Source: Antedon mediterranea (Eukaryota > Echinodermata > Crinoidea > Comatulida > Antedonidae). Taken from it: DNA of 64,000 bases. The notes under the pieces are model-generated. The model had not been told where the DNA came from. It was given only the letters and a program-made list of their open reading frames with translations, and made no database searches. Location: assembly GCF_964355755.1 (NCBI RefSeq), contig NC_092671.1, positions 38,829,304-38,893,303 of the forward strand, in the 5' to 3' direction. Made by a program: the position numbers and the translations under genes. Within the stretch, counting starts at the first letter, position 1. Each line of letters starts with the position of its first letter. Below, one piece after another: positions 37,455 through 50,800 of this stretch.

Positions 37455-38064
37455 TTTAGGCTAAGCTTGAATGGTGAATACGGCCACAGCATTTTAGCTC
37501 GTATCGATTTTTTAAGAAAAACATAACTGAATATTAGTGTTTTGACAACAAAATAAAGCAATGACTAAACCTTCATAGTTTTTATTGCAATTGACAAAAG
37601 CATAATTGAACATACATGGGCTACTAACAAGATCACAAGTGCAACCTTGTATGTTATACAATAGAGCAACAAGCATTAGGAAAAAACTACATTATACATG
37701 GGGTTAGGATACCCCCTCTCCCCACCTTAATGTGGCATCATCCGCTATACAGTACAACTGTGGTAATTTACATAGCCATGGTGAATTAATGGGTTTCAAC
37801 ATGGTAACTCACTTCAGTTGCATTTACAGTACTACAAAAAAAGGTGATTTAACAGGAATTCAACAAGAAATATAGTGTAAAATTATGTTGTTTCCGATAG
37901 TAAGTGTTAATTTTGTCCCCCTTTTTCAATAATAGATGGTGTCGGACCAAACATAACAGTATATCACTGTATTATATCAAAATTGTAGTATACAAGAATA
38001 AAGAGCTACATCAAGAAAACAGCAGTAAAACATGTACTCTATAGTATCATATCCAAAAAGGATA

Positions 38065-38212
38065 ATTACACGACGATGTAATCGCATGACGATGTAAACA
38101 CATGACTAATCACATGACGACGTACTGTAATCACATGACAACGTAATCACACGACAACGTAATCACACGACAACGTAATCACACGACAACGTAATCACAC
38201 GATGACGTAAAA
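38065..38212. repeat. 16-bp minisatellite with ACGTAATC units
   Basis: The unit is ACACGACAACGTAATC. Four perfect copies lie near 38150-38205, with diverged flanking copies (CATGACGATGTAA). It lies downstream of the ADAR-like gene. Confidence 0.85.
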
Positions 38213-39896
38213 TTAACAATTGAATAGTTACACACATTTAATCATACATACAAATTAAAAACTATTAAATTCATTACAAATCTAAAATTAATGAAATTCA
38301 TGAATAGATTAAAAAAATTCACATGCACTTATTTGGTCCTACATAGGTGCAAAACTAATACAAACACAAATACTAACGGATTCTACAATCAATAGATTTG
38401 GAGCTCTACACTATCTCACATTTTTAAATAATATGTAGAGGATACAATAGGTTTATCAATGATAAACACATAGTGGGTATAAAAATTCTTTTGGAAAATG
38501 ATGTTTTGATAATCATCTGAAAATATATGTAGCTAAACCAAAAGATAAAGTCACAGTAATTAACTTAATTAGAATCAACAACGTTGAGTCAAGACAATCT
38601 AACAACAGAACGCTGAGCTCACTTTCCAAGATAGGAACTTTGATCTTATGTCTGGCTGCAACGAATACCACAACAGTACTGTACTATGTACATATTCTCC
38701 GCGATGCGCAGTGTCTGTTAAAGGCCATGGAAATGTCGCAGCCACAGATAAACCCTTTGATCTCTGGAGCTCAGCATCCTTTTATTAGATTGCTTTGGTT
38801 GAATTAACTTATTTTGTACTGGATGAATACTGAAAAAAAATGTTATTATAAATAGTTGAGGAACTAAATGGATTCTTCCATGAGACTATATACTGGTGCA
38901 AAGTACACTATTATAAAACACTCTTAATTTTGTTTAGTTTGATGAGGAACGACGATCAACAGACACTACATTGTACAAACAATTGCAGAAAGAATCATTT
39001 GAGTATTACAGTATAGCTTTGTTTGATGAAGATCTCATTAAAAAATTATTGTGTAAATAAAGTTTATTTTTTTTATTTTATTTTATTTTATTCAATTTCC
39101 AGGTAACATACAAAAATCATAAACAAGGTACGGCATCATTCAATAAAACAGAACAAAAGTACTATCAGCACCTGCGGGTAACCAAAAGTACAATTGTACT
39201 TTTGTTTGAAATTGATAACCATTTCAATTTCAATTCAAATTCAATTGTTGGAAATAGATAACCGTTTCTATTGCAAAAACAACTTGCTAAGACCTCAATT
39301 GAGAGCAGCCCTGCTACTGTAGTGTAGTGTGCAAATAGTGCTAATTTTGCAGGTTTCTTTGCCATTTCCACATGAGTACAAAAGCCCTATACTGTGGATG
39401 AACCACAACCATGTGTTGGTTGACATAACATGCCTAAATACACACTATACAGTCTACAGCTATAATGAGATGAAATTACTATCGACGTTAAATAAGCAAC
39501 TGCAGTGTTTGGTCACAATATGCTTGTTGAATTTTGTAAAACGTACATTATTTTCAGTAAATTATCAAAAACCTTTTAATTTTAACCAGAATATTCAAGA
39601 AATTTCCAGATGCATAAATGAATTTATACAATTTAAAGCTTTGGATCAATAGTATAAATCAATTTATTCAATATTTCAAAAATTGAAATTGAAAAAACAC
39701 AGAATAATTTTAGTCAGAGTCACTTTTTTACAACCAACTCGATAAAATGATGCATTTGTACATGAAATAGGAAAGTATTAAACTTAAAATATTAAAATAA
39801 AAGTCATAATTTTCAGTTTAAAATTCCACATATCTTGATAAAAACAGTGTAGCGTGGTATAAGGAATATGAAAGCGCTCATCCATATCAAAATAGT

Positions 39897-42800
39897 TCAA
39901 AGGTCAAACATATCCTGTTCAATAGGCTTTTTGATCCAGAGTCCTAAACCAGCTTCTTCAAATCCTTTCACTAGTTGCCTCTTCGTCTCTTGGTACTCGG
40001 TAGCCTGGGCTTTTGCGTCGCAATACATCTTGACCTCTTGCTGGTGGTCAACGTAACTCGGGAGTAAACGGTACAATCGTTTGAACGAATAGTACAAAGC
40101 GTACTTCGATAATCTAGAATACTGTTCGTTCTCATCTTTCCCGGTCATCGTGTTGATTACCTCGATTCCGCTGTCCCCGCTCGTCCAGTTGATACTAAAA
40201 TTTGGCGCCTTCCCAGGCTGCCGAGACTCTGCATTGCTGATTCCGCTTAGCATCGGTTTGTTTAACTTGTACTGGCCTGGCAGATTTTCTGAATTCTTCA
40301 TACGTGTGTGGACAGCCCTCAGCAAATGCTCAGCATGGTACAGTGACCCTAATATGATACTGCTTAGGTAGATAGGCTTAACGAAGTGTGATAACAGAGC
40401 TCCTTGTACACCCAGTATATTCCATCTAACAAAACAATAATATAATATTTGTAATTTGATTTTTATTATATCCAAAAACAAAGGGAAAATTACTGGGGAG
40501 GGGGATTGATAATGCTGTGGGTATCAGCGGCTGGATTTCAATATAGATTGAAATCAAATAAGCATTGAAAAAAAAATGACAATGCTGTGGGTATCAGTGG
40601 CTAGATCTCAATGGAGATACAAAATAAAATATGCACTGAAAAAATGACAATTCTGTGGATATCAATGGCTGGATCTGAATGGAGATACAAAATAAAATAA
40701 GCCCTGAAAATTGACAATTCTGTGGATATCAATGGCTGGATCTCAATGGAGACACAGTACATATAAAATAAGCAAAAAGCTAAATCAAAACAAAGTAACA
40801 GCTAAAAATAAATTGCAGAGCTTTCAGGTAATATTACAATAATCCTTCCTCAGTGCAAGTCTTTAATATGTACAGTTTTGTATACCAACTTACTAAGGGA
40901 AACATTTCGAAATAACAAAATAATATATAACATTATGATTACAGAAAATTTTAATTCATGATCAGTATTTAAATACTCCACAGTACAGTATAGAATTTAT
41001 GCAAATTAGACATGATGAATTATAAACTGATGATGCAGAAAAAAAAACACAGAGAGTGTAAGCCACAGATATTGTAACATAAATCATAATACTATTGAGT
41101 GAACTGAGTGAAGTACTGTACTAACATATTCAGCTCACACTGTATAGTAATACCAATTTGGGAGTAACACAAGCTTAACACCAGGGTAGTTATAATACCA
41201 GCAGTATTTTATTTAAGTTCAATCCTGACCTAGTGCCAGGGCTGTAACTCACAACTCTTTCAACTCCACTCCTTAAGCCTCAAATGAGACTTAGTTTTTA
41301 CAGTGATTAAGTATGATAAACAGATAAATTATAAAAATAGTTTATCCTTTGGCGAGTTACTCTCTGTTGGATGAGTACAGTATGAAATAAAAAAATGTTA
41401 AAATGCAATTGTTTTCCTGCTATTAATAACCCTATAGGTTATTGACATCAGTAAACATAGGCTTCTGAAAGTGATTTTGTCTGTTAAACAATAGAATATA
41501 TTGTAATGTATTGCCAATAGTCTAGTCATTGGTTTCGTTTATGCCTGCCACCAGTTTTTAGTTTGTACTCGGATAGGCGTGTTACACGGCAGAAACTCAA
41601 CTGGTGTTAACCGCAAGTCATTGTCCAAAACGACGAGGGCGTATTCTCACGTTCCCTCGACCATCTTTCACTTGTTTTTGCACATTTCACAACCATTAAG
41701 CAAATTTTAAACTCAGACTTAGCTGATGTTTTGGAAATAAACCTCTTTGGAATTTGAATGTCAGAGTGGTAATAAAGCGTGTACACAGACAACATTAAAC
41801 CTCTTTCAACAGTTAATGTGTTTAGTTACATTTTCTCTAATAACTTTTACATTTCAAAGTGTTGTGGAGCATGTTCAATGATATAGGATGTAATAAATAG
41901 TATAATTACACATTCATTTGGCAGGTGGAAGAGGGTCTACGCTTTCTAGAGCAAATCATCGGTGGAAATTAACGGTTGTTATAAAACTAGAGAATAATAA
42001 ATTGTGATATAAATAGCTTTGTAATAATAACAGAACAATGACGACAACAATTAGTTAGTCAAACAAGACAGTAAATTATGAAAAATAGGAACGTATTGTA
42101 TGCACCCTATTATACAGTAGTAAAGCTGTGTGCACTATCAAACTAGTTTGACAAAAAAAAGTGATATGACATGTCCATATTTGGGCACACCACAATTTTT
42201 GTCACATAAAGTTTGATAGTGTAGACCAAGCTTATGTATAGTCCCATGCTCGAATACAATCCCAGGCTACATTGAGACAGTTCAATTTGGTAAATTTCAA
42301 AAATTTATTAAACCCCTTAAAGCCCCCCTTCCCTACGTTTTTTAGATCTAAATTAAGATCACAAACTATATTTAATGTAAAAATAATACTATATGGTCCT
42401 ATTGCGATAACTTTTTTCGTCTTTAAACGGTTAAAAATGTGAAAAATAAGTCGATTCTAATAATTATAGAGGCCCGCTATAAATCCCAAAATGCATTGCG
42501 CGCGGATTGATATTTTTGTTTTTCACCTGTAATTCGCCCACTTTTCGATCGATCGTGAGGCCAAAACAAATGGAAGACTCCTAACTTTTCAGCGAAAATA
42601 CCGGGTTTTCCCCAATTTGTATCAACGGAGTCTGGCAAAAATAGAAAGACAATTAATGCAGTAACTATACAACGTCAGGCTAGGTATATAGCTAGCGTAT
42701 GATGTTCGTACGTTACCGATGTTTACCAGCTAGGCCTACAAAACTAAGCCTAGCTAGGCTAGGCCTAAGACCGTCCACGAGAGGTCGATCGCCGCGAGCT

Positions 42801-45125
42801 ACTTAGGTAGTGCATTGTTTCTCACTTTTTATCATAATTTACCATAAAACGTAAATTTAAGACAAGGAATGACATGGTTTAATGTTTTTAAAGTAATATG
42901 TATTATTTTCCAAAAAACGTCCAAAATTGCAGGGAAGGGGTCTTTAAATGAAACACCCAGGCCTCTTAGGACTACAGTTCTGTATAATAATATAAATAAA
43001 GTAGGATGTGTACATCCAAAATATACTGCATACAAAGAAATATTAAACATTGCGGAAGACATTAGCTCAGATATACAAGACTAGGCAGACACACATTCCA
43101 TTATTATCATTTCTTTAAATGTCAACCAAATGTCCGGGATACATTAGAGTTTATAAAACATTCCGTCGTTTAATCATCAGAATGCATTTTGTAAAAAGAA
43201 TTAGATTTACTGGCCGGACAAAAATATTGGTTCCGAATCTGGATAAACTGTAAAATTGTATGTAATGAACTTTGACCTTTAGCATCTTAAAAACAACAAA
43301 TTGACCTTTAGCATGTTGACATTAATAAATGCAGATAAAGGAATATAATATTTACAAAATTACGAATGACATTTAATTGTACAGTATGCGCATTATTGAT
43401 TGGATTTCGATATAGGATATACAGTAATAGGATCTACAGTAGATTTGTTATGCATTTTATTTATTGAATTATTATTATATAATATTGTGTTTGCTTGAAA
43501 TTATAATTCAAAGAAGTTCCTTTTGAGAAATGTAATGAACTGTAATGATAGATTCCTTACTTATTATAATAAATAAATAATCAGATTTCTCAGATAAATA
43601 ATAAAAATAATATTTGAAATATTTTTCTTACCTAGCTAGTTTGTCGCTACATGACATCGTGAGTAACCTTTCACCTCTGAGTACGCCATCCCACGTCTGA
43701 ATAGTTGATGCCGACTTAACAGGAATCGTTCCTTCACCAGACTCAATCTTGGTTCGAAGCTGTCCTCGTGCTTTGCGATTTGGGTGTTTATCACTCAAAT
43801 CCGCCTCACCCGTGGCTTCATGCGGTGAAAAAATACGAGCATCTCCGCAAGGAGACGTGCTAATGTACAGATGAAAGCGATGGCCTTCGCGTAGTTGGAA
43901 TCCGTTACCTAAGTTTTCAAAAACGGATTGCTCAATGGTTTCTCTGTCTTTGTGCAATTCAAGTTGTGAATAAAAGAAACGCAACAACGAACGGCGCGCT
44001 ACGATCTCTGCATGGCAATCGTTAACGGCTAAACCCTTTTCAGACATGTATTCACCGCTCACGCATTTCGTTCCAGTTGTGATACACAAAATTTGCGATT
44101 TTGAAAGGTCGTCTCCCACCGTCATCACAATACCGGCCAAGACTTTACGCTTTGCATACTGCGAAGAAAAATTGTCGGTTAACTCGCCAAATTTCTGAAG
44201 AACGAGCGTGTGCACGTGATCCGCCAGCGTCATAGCAGGAACCATGTAAGGGTCTTCACTCTGTATTGGCTGTAAACCAGGTGGATGCATCGGCTGCACG
44301 TCAAATATCTCAGCTAAGGCTAACTGAGCGGCTCGCGCCTTCGCTTGTTTTTTGTTTCTACCGGATCCCGTAAACGTTTTACCATCTAACTTGACACTAA
44401 TTACAAAATTCTTTGCGTGACTTTCACCCGACTCGGAGATAAACTCGTAATCTAGTCCGGGCCGCATCTCATTCAGAATCATAATTGGGTTCTTTCCACT
44501 TGGTTGATCAGGCGGTGTAGGTTGCGTGAGTTTAGAATTTCCATTGTTCTCCGGGGGATTCGTTGAAACCACTGCGGAACTTGTTTCAACATTTGGAGGC
44601 GGGTTAAAGGGGTCCACACAATCTGATGTGAAATCGCAACTGTAAATACGCTGGCCCATCGCTAAATGAGCTTCGTTTGGATTTGGAAACTGGATAAACG
44701 AACGCAACGCATTTTCAGCTGCATTCAGTTTTGCCTTTTTCTTGGTTGTGCCTTCTCCCTCAAATGATTGTTCGTTAACGGTAACAGACATACAAAATGT
44801 CGGGGCGTGTATTGGGCCTTTTTGCGCGACCAATGAGAATTTCAAACCTGGCTTAATCTCGTGCAACTCCATAAGAGCGTTTTTCGGTAGGGCTGGCTGT
44901 TTCATCTTTTTTGGTCGTTTTTTGTTTCTTCGTCGTCTCGGGGTATTTACGTCTGTAGAATCATCCGTCGTGTCGGCATCTCCTTCAAACTTCCGTTTTA
45001 TCCCCTTTTGATAATCCTCGCTCACGTCGCCTCCAAAATCTTCGTTCTGCAACATGGTGTCTAACATGGTGTCCAACATTGTGTTCACATTTTCTTTCAT
45101 GTCAAATACGTCTTCATTAATATTG
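39897..45125 (-). CDS. ADARB1: ADAR2-type double-stranded RNA adenosine deaminase
   Basis: Converts adenosine to inosine in double-stranded RNA, normally in the nucleus. Coding exons on the minus strand are 45125-43632 and 40425-39897; the join AG+A restores the conserved [10 protein letters not shown] sequence. The first in-frame ATG is 45100-45098, giving 665 residues, slightly shorter than human ADAR2. Because the 45125 acceptor splits a codon, an upstream coding or leader exon may exist. Order of parts: basic signal [11 protein letters not shown] at about 55-65; dsRBD1 about 74-137 (ending [13 protein letters not shown]); dsRBD2 about 205-267 ([14 protein letters not shown]); deaminase from about 310. 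Catalytic residues are intact: CHAE (H363, E365), PCGDAR (C418), SCSD (C484), and the base-flipping glutamate in SGEGTIP. The C-terminus [20 protein letters not shown] and [13 protein letters not shown] matches ADAR2. One 1.5-kb exon carries both dsRBDs and most of the catalytic core. ADAR1 is unlikely, because there is no Z-DNA domain and only two dsRBDs. Confidence 0.95.
40507..40762. repeat. About 70-bp tandem repeat, nearly four units
   Basis: Units start with GACAATKCTGTGGRTATCA and contain GGCTGGATCTCAATGGAGA. They lie in the ADAR-like intron, 80 bp upstream of the terminal-exon acceptor. Identity rises towards the right. Confidence 0.85.
41213..41400 (+). mobile_element. SINE-2 copy 2 (head missing)
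   Basis: Starts inside the B box (GTTCAATCCTGACC), then GTGCCAGGGCTGTAACTCAC, TTTCAACTCCACT and GAGTTACTCTCTGTTGGATG. Same family as 15485-15711. In the ADAR-like intron. Confidence 0.8.
42121..42234 (-). mobile_element. MITE-1 copy 12 (short)
   Basis: Both ends and flanking TA are present (TAAAGCTGTGTGCACTATC and GTGTAGACCAAGCTTA). The centre is deleted down to one perfect CArG box, CCATATTTGG. In the ADAR-like intron. Confidence 0.85.
42925..43084 (+). CDS. Possible plus-strand terminal exon or retroposed fragment inside the ADAR-like intron
   Basis: An AG acceptor (AAATTGCAG) is followed by an open frame of about 50 codons ending TAG ([38 protein letters not shown]). The composition is more protein-like than the other short frames nearby, but no partner exon and no known family were found. 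It may be a decayed transposon or pseudogene piece. Not recognised. Confidence 0.2.
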
Positions 45126-45334
45126 CCTATAAACAAAAACAAAATTGAACGTTATTTACTTTTAAATTATTCACTTATGGCTAGAGTACGAATTTTTTAA
45201 ATAAAAATATCTTAAAACTATTTGCTTTAAAATAAATTAAAATGAATACACCAATTTATTTACTTACTGTATTATTTAAAATACAAGTAAATTACAAAAT
45301 TATGAAAATTACAAAACAATAATATTCTGTATGA

Positions 45335-45607
45335 ATGAGTGGCCGAGTGGTTAAGACAGTGGAACCGTAAAAACGTAGCCATAACATCATCAAGGGTTCA
45401 AGGCTCACTCGCTCCATGGTTCTAGTAAACCGTAGATCCAGTGTACACATCTAGCTCATGTGCACTCGAAAGAGCTACCGTAGTACATCTTTCGAGCAGG
45501 TAGTGGGTTACCCTGATGTACTAGTTCACACACAGCCACTGCCACAAACTTATGTATACAGTGGGCCCTCTTGGAAAACAGTCTCTGACTGAAGAGGCTA
45601 CCCAGTA
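45335..45607 (+). mobile_element. SINE-1 copy 6
   Basis: A box GAGTGGCCGAGTGGTTAAGA, B box GGTTCAAGGCTCACTC, tail GACTGAAGAGGCTACCCAGT. Upstream of the large ADAR-like exon, antisense to that gene. Confidence 0.9.
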
Positions 45608-46479
45608 TAAAGAATAGATAACAAATATAAACATTATGCTGATCCTACAGTATAATCACATGACACATCTTTTGTGTGTGTGCTTCTACTTCAGGACAAG
45701 GGTGAACATATCACCTTAGGCTACTGCCTGCTGCTATGGTAACCAAGCTGAGAGTTTGAGGAATGTACAGAAGTGTACTCACTTCGGTGCTGTTTGAATT
45801 AATTGATCTCAACAAGTTTTACTCTCTGTTTCAATAAACATGAACCACTAGAGTAAAGTCATGAGTAAACAGATCAACTCTTTGGGGATAGAGACACTGG
45901 CTGTCTTCTGTCCACAAATAGGTTTTCATTTGATATATACAGTAATACCACAAAGGAACAACAAAACAGATTAGACTCTTGATAATTATAAGATTAGTAT
46001 TTTACTTAATGTACTATACTGTAGCTACTTATAATTCACAAACTTTGGATAGTAAACTGTGGTTTAGCAAATGAAACATTAATTTGTTGTGGTTTACTTC
46101 AAATTACAATAATTTACAAAAAATGAAAAAAAAAAATATTTGGCCATATCAAAGTAATATTAAAGTTATTCACTTTAAGTCGAGCAGAAAACAACAAGTT
46201 TACGTAATTTATTAACAGGTACATTAATTTGATTACATTTCGTTTGAAAAATAGTCACGAGTAAAACTAAACAAAGATTTCAAACCACGAGTATACGTTA
46301 TGCTAATTAGGATTGTTTACAACTAGTCACGGTTGAGGTGTTTTCACACAGTTCGCAAGGAAGTTTTATGATTATGTATACAGAGTAGCCAAACAAGCGC
46401 GTTGAATTATGAGATATGTTTTGACTGAAAACTTTGACTGACAAAGTTATTTTTTTAACAAAAAACGTCTGTATTTCGG

Positions 46480-46600
46480 TTAAATTATGTTTTTTTCTAC
46501 AAAATTTTGGTGAAAGTTAATAACTATTATGATACTTCAAAATTACCCACTTCTTTTCGAAATATTTTTTTAAAAAGGGAAATCAAGATACATCTTTAAG
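46480..46600 (+). mobile_element. MITE-2 copy 6 (degenerate)
   Basis: Keeps TTTTGGTGAAAGTTAATAAC and the end AGATACATCTTTAA. The left part is barely recognisable. A following GGATTGTCCCCCTAAAAATT may be the start of another copy. Confidence 0.4.
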
Positions 46601-46651
46601 GATTGTCCCCCTAAAAATTGTTTTCAAATTTTTTAATGAAAAAATTTATTT

Positions 46652-46735
46652 GATAAAAAAAAATGCGATCATGTGCCCATATATGGACATGATGATCACT
46701 ACCATATTTGGGCGTATAACTACCTGTTTTGATGC
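46652..46735 (+). mobile_element. MITE-1 copy 13 (both ends missing)
   Basis: Only the core remains, but with both perfect CArG boxes: CCATATATGG and CCATATTTGG. Confidence 0.7.
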
Positions 46736-47849
46736 ATTGTTTGTCTTACTGTATTTTAAAAGCGCCTTTGAGAATGTTTATTCGTGAAAAGAGCGCTACA
46801 GTATATAAATGTGGTATATTATTAACTACCCTAACAAATCAACCAATTACTATAGCAAGTCTTCAAAAGAGAATATTATTAAAATATTATTTGAAAATCA
46901 GACAACAATTAACATTTATGTTTGTACAGGTTAACTCTATAACAATACAAAACAAATTTGTAGAAGATCTACTGACCTTTACTTTGTGTCCTATAAAAGT
47001 AAACCTAAAATGAGCATGCTGCAAACAAGAACTGAAATCTACGGTTTTACTATACCACAACTTTTTAAACAGTGTGTTTGCTAAAAACCAATAGTGATTT
47101 TCATTGATTGTTCAGACAGACAGGAAGACCACATGAGAAATTAATAATTTCACATTAATATTTTTTACATTGAAAATGATTTTCTATTGCGCAATATGTT
47201 CAGGGTTGTCTGAAACTTTCAATTTTCACTACCTACTGTACCTCAAATCCCCAGCAGATATCGTCATATTTTAATTCAAAGCATCTTTGCCTCGTCTGTT
47301 TTAAACCTTTTGCTACAGCGTTGATGTTACATTCAATGTGTACAATACTATTGTACACTATTTAAGATAACTTTAGCATTAATGATAAGTTGTGGGTGAA
47401 TTGTGAATGTTGAAATACTAAAATTGGATACTTAAAAAATAGATTTTAAGGTAGATGAAAAAAAGGGTTTTAGTAATTGTTGTAGACACAACGGTATATA
47501 ATTAACAACTACTAATATAATGTAAAAAAGCTATATAATTTATTTCCAAGTGAATAACATATTAGATTCAAATCGATGAACAATAGATAAGATTGCAACA
47601 AGCTAGAAATGATGTGTATCAGGTAAGGATGAATGTTACTGTGTGTTTTAACTTTAGATACCAGTGATATTAAGAGTTTCACCAGTCACATACTTTGACC
47701 AATAGGAATTAAGAATTATAATAATGTCCTTATCATATGGATAGGGAGTGACCACATTCCTACATGTAGACTAGTGTACTGTGGGCTAATTAGGTGATCA
47801 TTTAGAATAAAATGATCACCTATTGTTATTGTACAAAATCTTTATTATT

Positions 47850-50800
47850 AGTTATCCGCTTAGTAGCGGATAACTCCTTGTAATCGTCCTGTTACTTTTT
47901 TTTTTTTTTTTTTTTTTTAGTTATCCGCTTGGTATACCAAGCGGATAACTCCTTGTTATTGTATGAGATCAACATTTTTTTTCTGTATTATTCTTCTTTC
48001 CATCCTTCCTTTTTGTGGATCGCGTTTCTCTAAAATGTGTAAACATAACATTTCATAACTTTGACAACATATGGGCATTTACGTGAAGTTGTGCACCTCC
48101 TATTTTTGAATGACGTCATAGTTGCGCAACGTGACTTACGCGCAATTTTATGAATTTCAATGATTGATCATAGATTAAAAACCAAAAGTCATTTAGTATT
48201 GACACTTTGACAAAATTTAAGTCATATCAGGGGCAAACTTTCTACGGATTAGAAATGGCATGTTTCACAAGAAGTTACGCACGCACGCGCATTTAAAATT
48301 TCAAAATGCGCAAAATTAATTTCTAATCAACTTTTTATGCGTTTCTTGTCATTTTGAGCATGTCAAAAATTCCCACGGGCGCGCAATTTTTTACGCACGC
48401 GGTGCGCACGTAGCGTTAAAAACATTTTTTTTTTCTTGAATTATATTTTTCAAGTCTTTCCTAGTAATTTTGAAAACAATTTAGACCTTTTCCAATTTAA
48501 ATAACGCCACACGAACACGTTGAATTAAACATTTCATGCGCGTTTTTTATGAAAAAGCTTAAAAAATCGTCAAAATTTTGTCTTTTTTTAAACAGTCATA
48601 GTTTCTAAAGTAAACCGTGAACCGTTTATTTTTATTACAAAATCTAGAAGTTGATGAGTTGTAGATATCGGATCATGCATCGATAAGGCTAAAAAAACAT
48701 TGTGACGTCATCGTATGGCCACACGAATGTAAAATATAGGATTTTTGTCTCTTTCGTTATTGCTCATCACATTCAATGGAGCGCATCACGCTTATCTGTT
48801 TTCCTTTTTCTCCTACATTTATACATTGTGTAGGTCAATCAACTTTCTTTAGCATGAGATAAAAATATTTTAATTTTTATGACGTCATCATGCCTAAAAA
48901 TTTTAATTACGTGGGTCATTAATTTCATCTTTACAGTAAATTTTATTCTGTAATAGCTCGTAAGAATAAAATGTGATAATCACGATTAAAACGTTTTCTG
49001 GAAGCAATTGGATTGTAGATACGAATTCATGTAAACATTTTGCCAATCGGATGTTGTGACGTCATCATATGGCCAGTTGAATAAAAAAAGTTGTATTTTT
49101 ATATTTTGCGTAATAGTTCATCACATTTAAAAGGGTGCGCATCTATATTTTACGTATTCAAATTTCTTCTACACGTTAATATGTTGTTCCTAAGATAATT
49201 TCCTTCTGAAATTGCTATCTAAGTGTTTCATTTTGATACCGTCGCCATGTTAAAAATTGGAATAAATGGCGGGTCCCGTAATTTCACCTATTCTACACTG
49301 TATGTAATATGTATACAGATTATACTGTTTGCATGTATATACTATATGACACAAAATTGACAGAATTCAGCACTAACAGCATATCATATTCTTCAGTTCT
49401 TGTCATAATGCCATAATCTTTATCTGTGTGCAATATTCCAACGTATGACGTGCACGTGGCGTTTGTCGTGGTGCGGATAACTAACTCGTCAAAGTGACGA
49501 GTTTCATGTCTAGTTTTTCTTATTTCTTTCTCCCTCATTTTTGTGCCTCACGTATCTCAAAAACTTGTAAACATAACATTTCATAACTTTGTCAACATAT
49601 GGGCATTTACATGAAGTTGTGCACCTCCTATTTTTGAATGACGTCAGAGTTGCGCAACGTGACTTACGTGCGATTTTATGATTTTTTATGATTGATCATA
49701 GACTAAAAACCAAGCATAAATTTGTTTTGACACTTTGTGAAAATTTAAGTCATATCAAGGGCAAACTTTTTGTGGATTAAAAATGCCATGTTTTACAAGA
49801 CGTTACGCGCGCACGCGCATTTCTCCTCTATTTTTGTATCTCGCGTATCTCAAAAACGTGTAAACATAACATTTAATAACTTTGTCAACATATGGGCATT
49901 CACGTGAAGTTGTGCACCTCCTATTGTGAATGACGTCAGAAATGCGCAACGTGACTTACGCACGATTTTATGAATTTCGCGTATTTAACATAGATTTAAA
50001 ACCATATAACAATTTAAATTGAAACTTAGCAAAACTTTAATTTATATCATGCGCTAACTTTTTGTGGAAAAAAATTGCGTGTTTTACACAAAGTTACGCG
50101 CGCACGCGCATTTAAAATTCAAAATGCGCAAAATTAATTTTTAATCAACTTTCTACGCTGATCATGACATTTTGACCATGTCAAAATTTCCCACGCGCGC
50201 GAACAATTTTATGCGCGTGGTGCGCACGTAGCGCTAAAAGTATTTTTTTTTTATTGAATTATGTTTTTCCAGCCTTTTATAGTAATTTTACAAATTTTAA
50301 AACAATTTCGACTTACAATTACGTCATACGGGCACGTTGAATTGGATACTTTACGTGCGTTTTTGATGAAAAAGTTCAAAAATTTGTCAAAATTATGCCT
50401 ATTTTTAAACAGTCATAGATTCTAAACTACGTGGAGAACTTTTTTTTAATTACATATTCTGGAAGTTGATGAGTTGTAGATATCGGATCATGCATTAATA
50501 TGGCTAACCGGAAATTGTGACGTCATCGTATGGCCACACGAATGTAAAATATAGGATTTTTGTCTCTTTCGTTATTGCTCATCACATTTAATAGAGCACA
50601 TCTCCACTTATTCGTTGTCCATTTTCACCCCGATTTTAATATAATCTTGGTCAATCAACTATCTTTTGCATGAATTAAATTTTTTTCTATTTTTTTAACG
50701 TCATCATGCCTAAAAATTTAAATTACGTTGGTCATTAATTTCATCTTTACAGTAAATTTTAATCTGTTTTAGCTCGTAAGAATAAAATGTGATAATCACG

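Larger units (their letters stand above)
36768..39896. other. 3' flank of the ADAR-like gene; MITE-4 and a minisatellite
   Basis: Apart from MITE-4 (37294-37454) and the 16-bp array (38065-38212), no exon-like block is seen. The right part should hold the ADARB1-like 3'UTR. Confidence 0.4.
45608..47791. other. AT-rich non-coding, probably 5' intron or flank of the ADAR-like gene
   Basis: Contains only degraded MITE pieces (46480-46600, 46652-46735). No exon is seen. Confidence 0.4.

Noticed and set aside
39329-39652. 107-codon plus-strand frame downstream of the ADAR-like gene
   Set aside because: Probably antisense to the 3'UTR; no splice sites, no recognised domain and an AT-driven residue mix.
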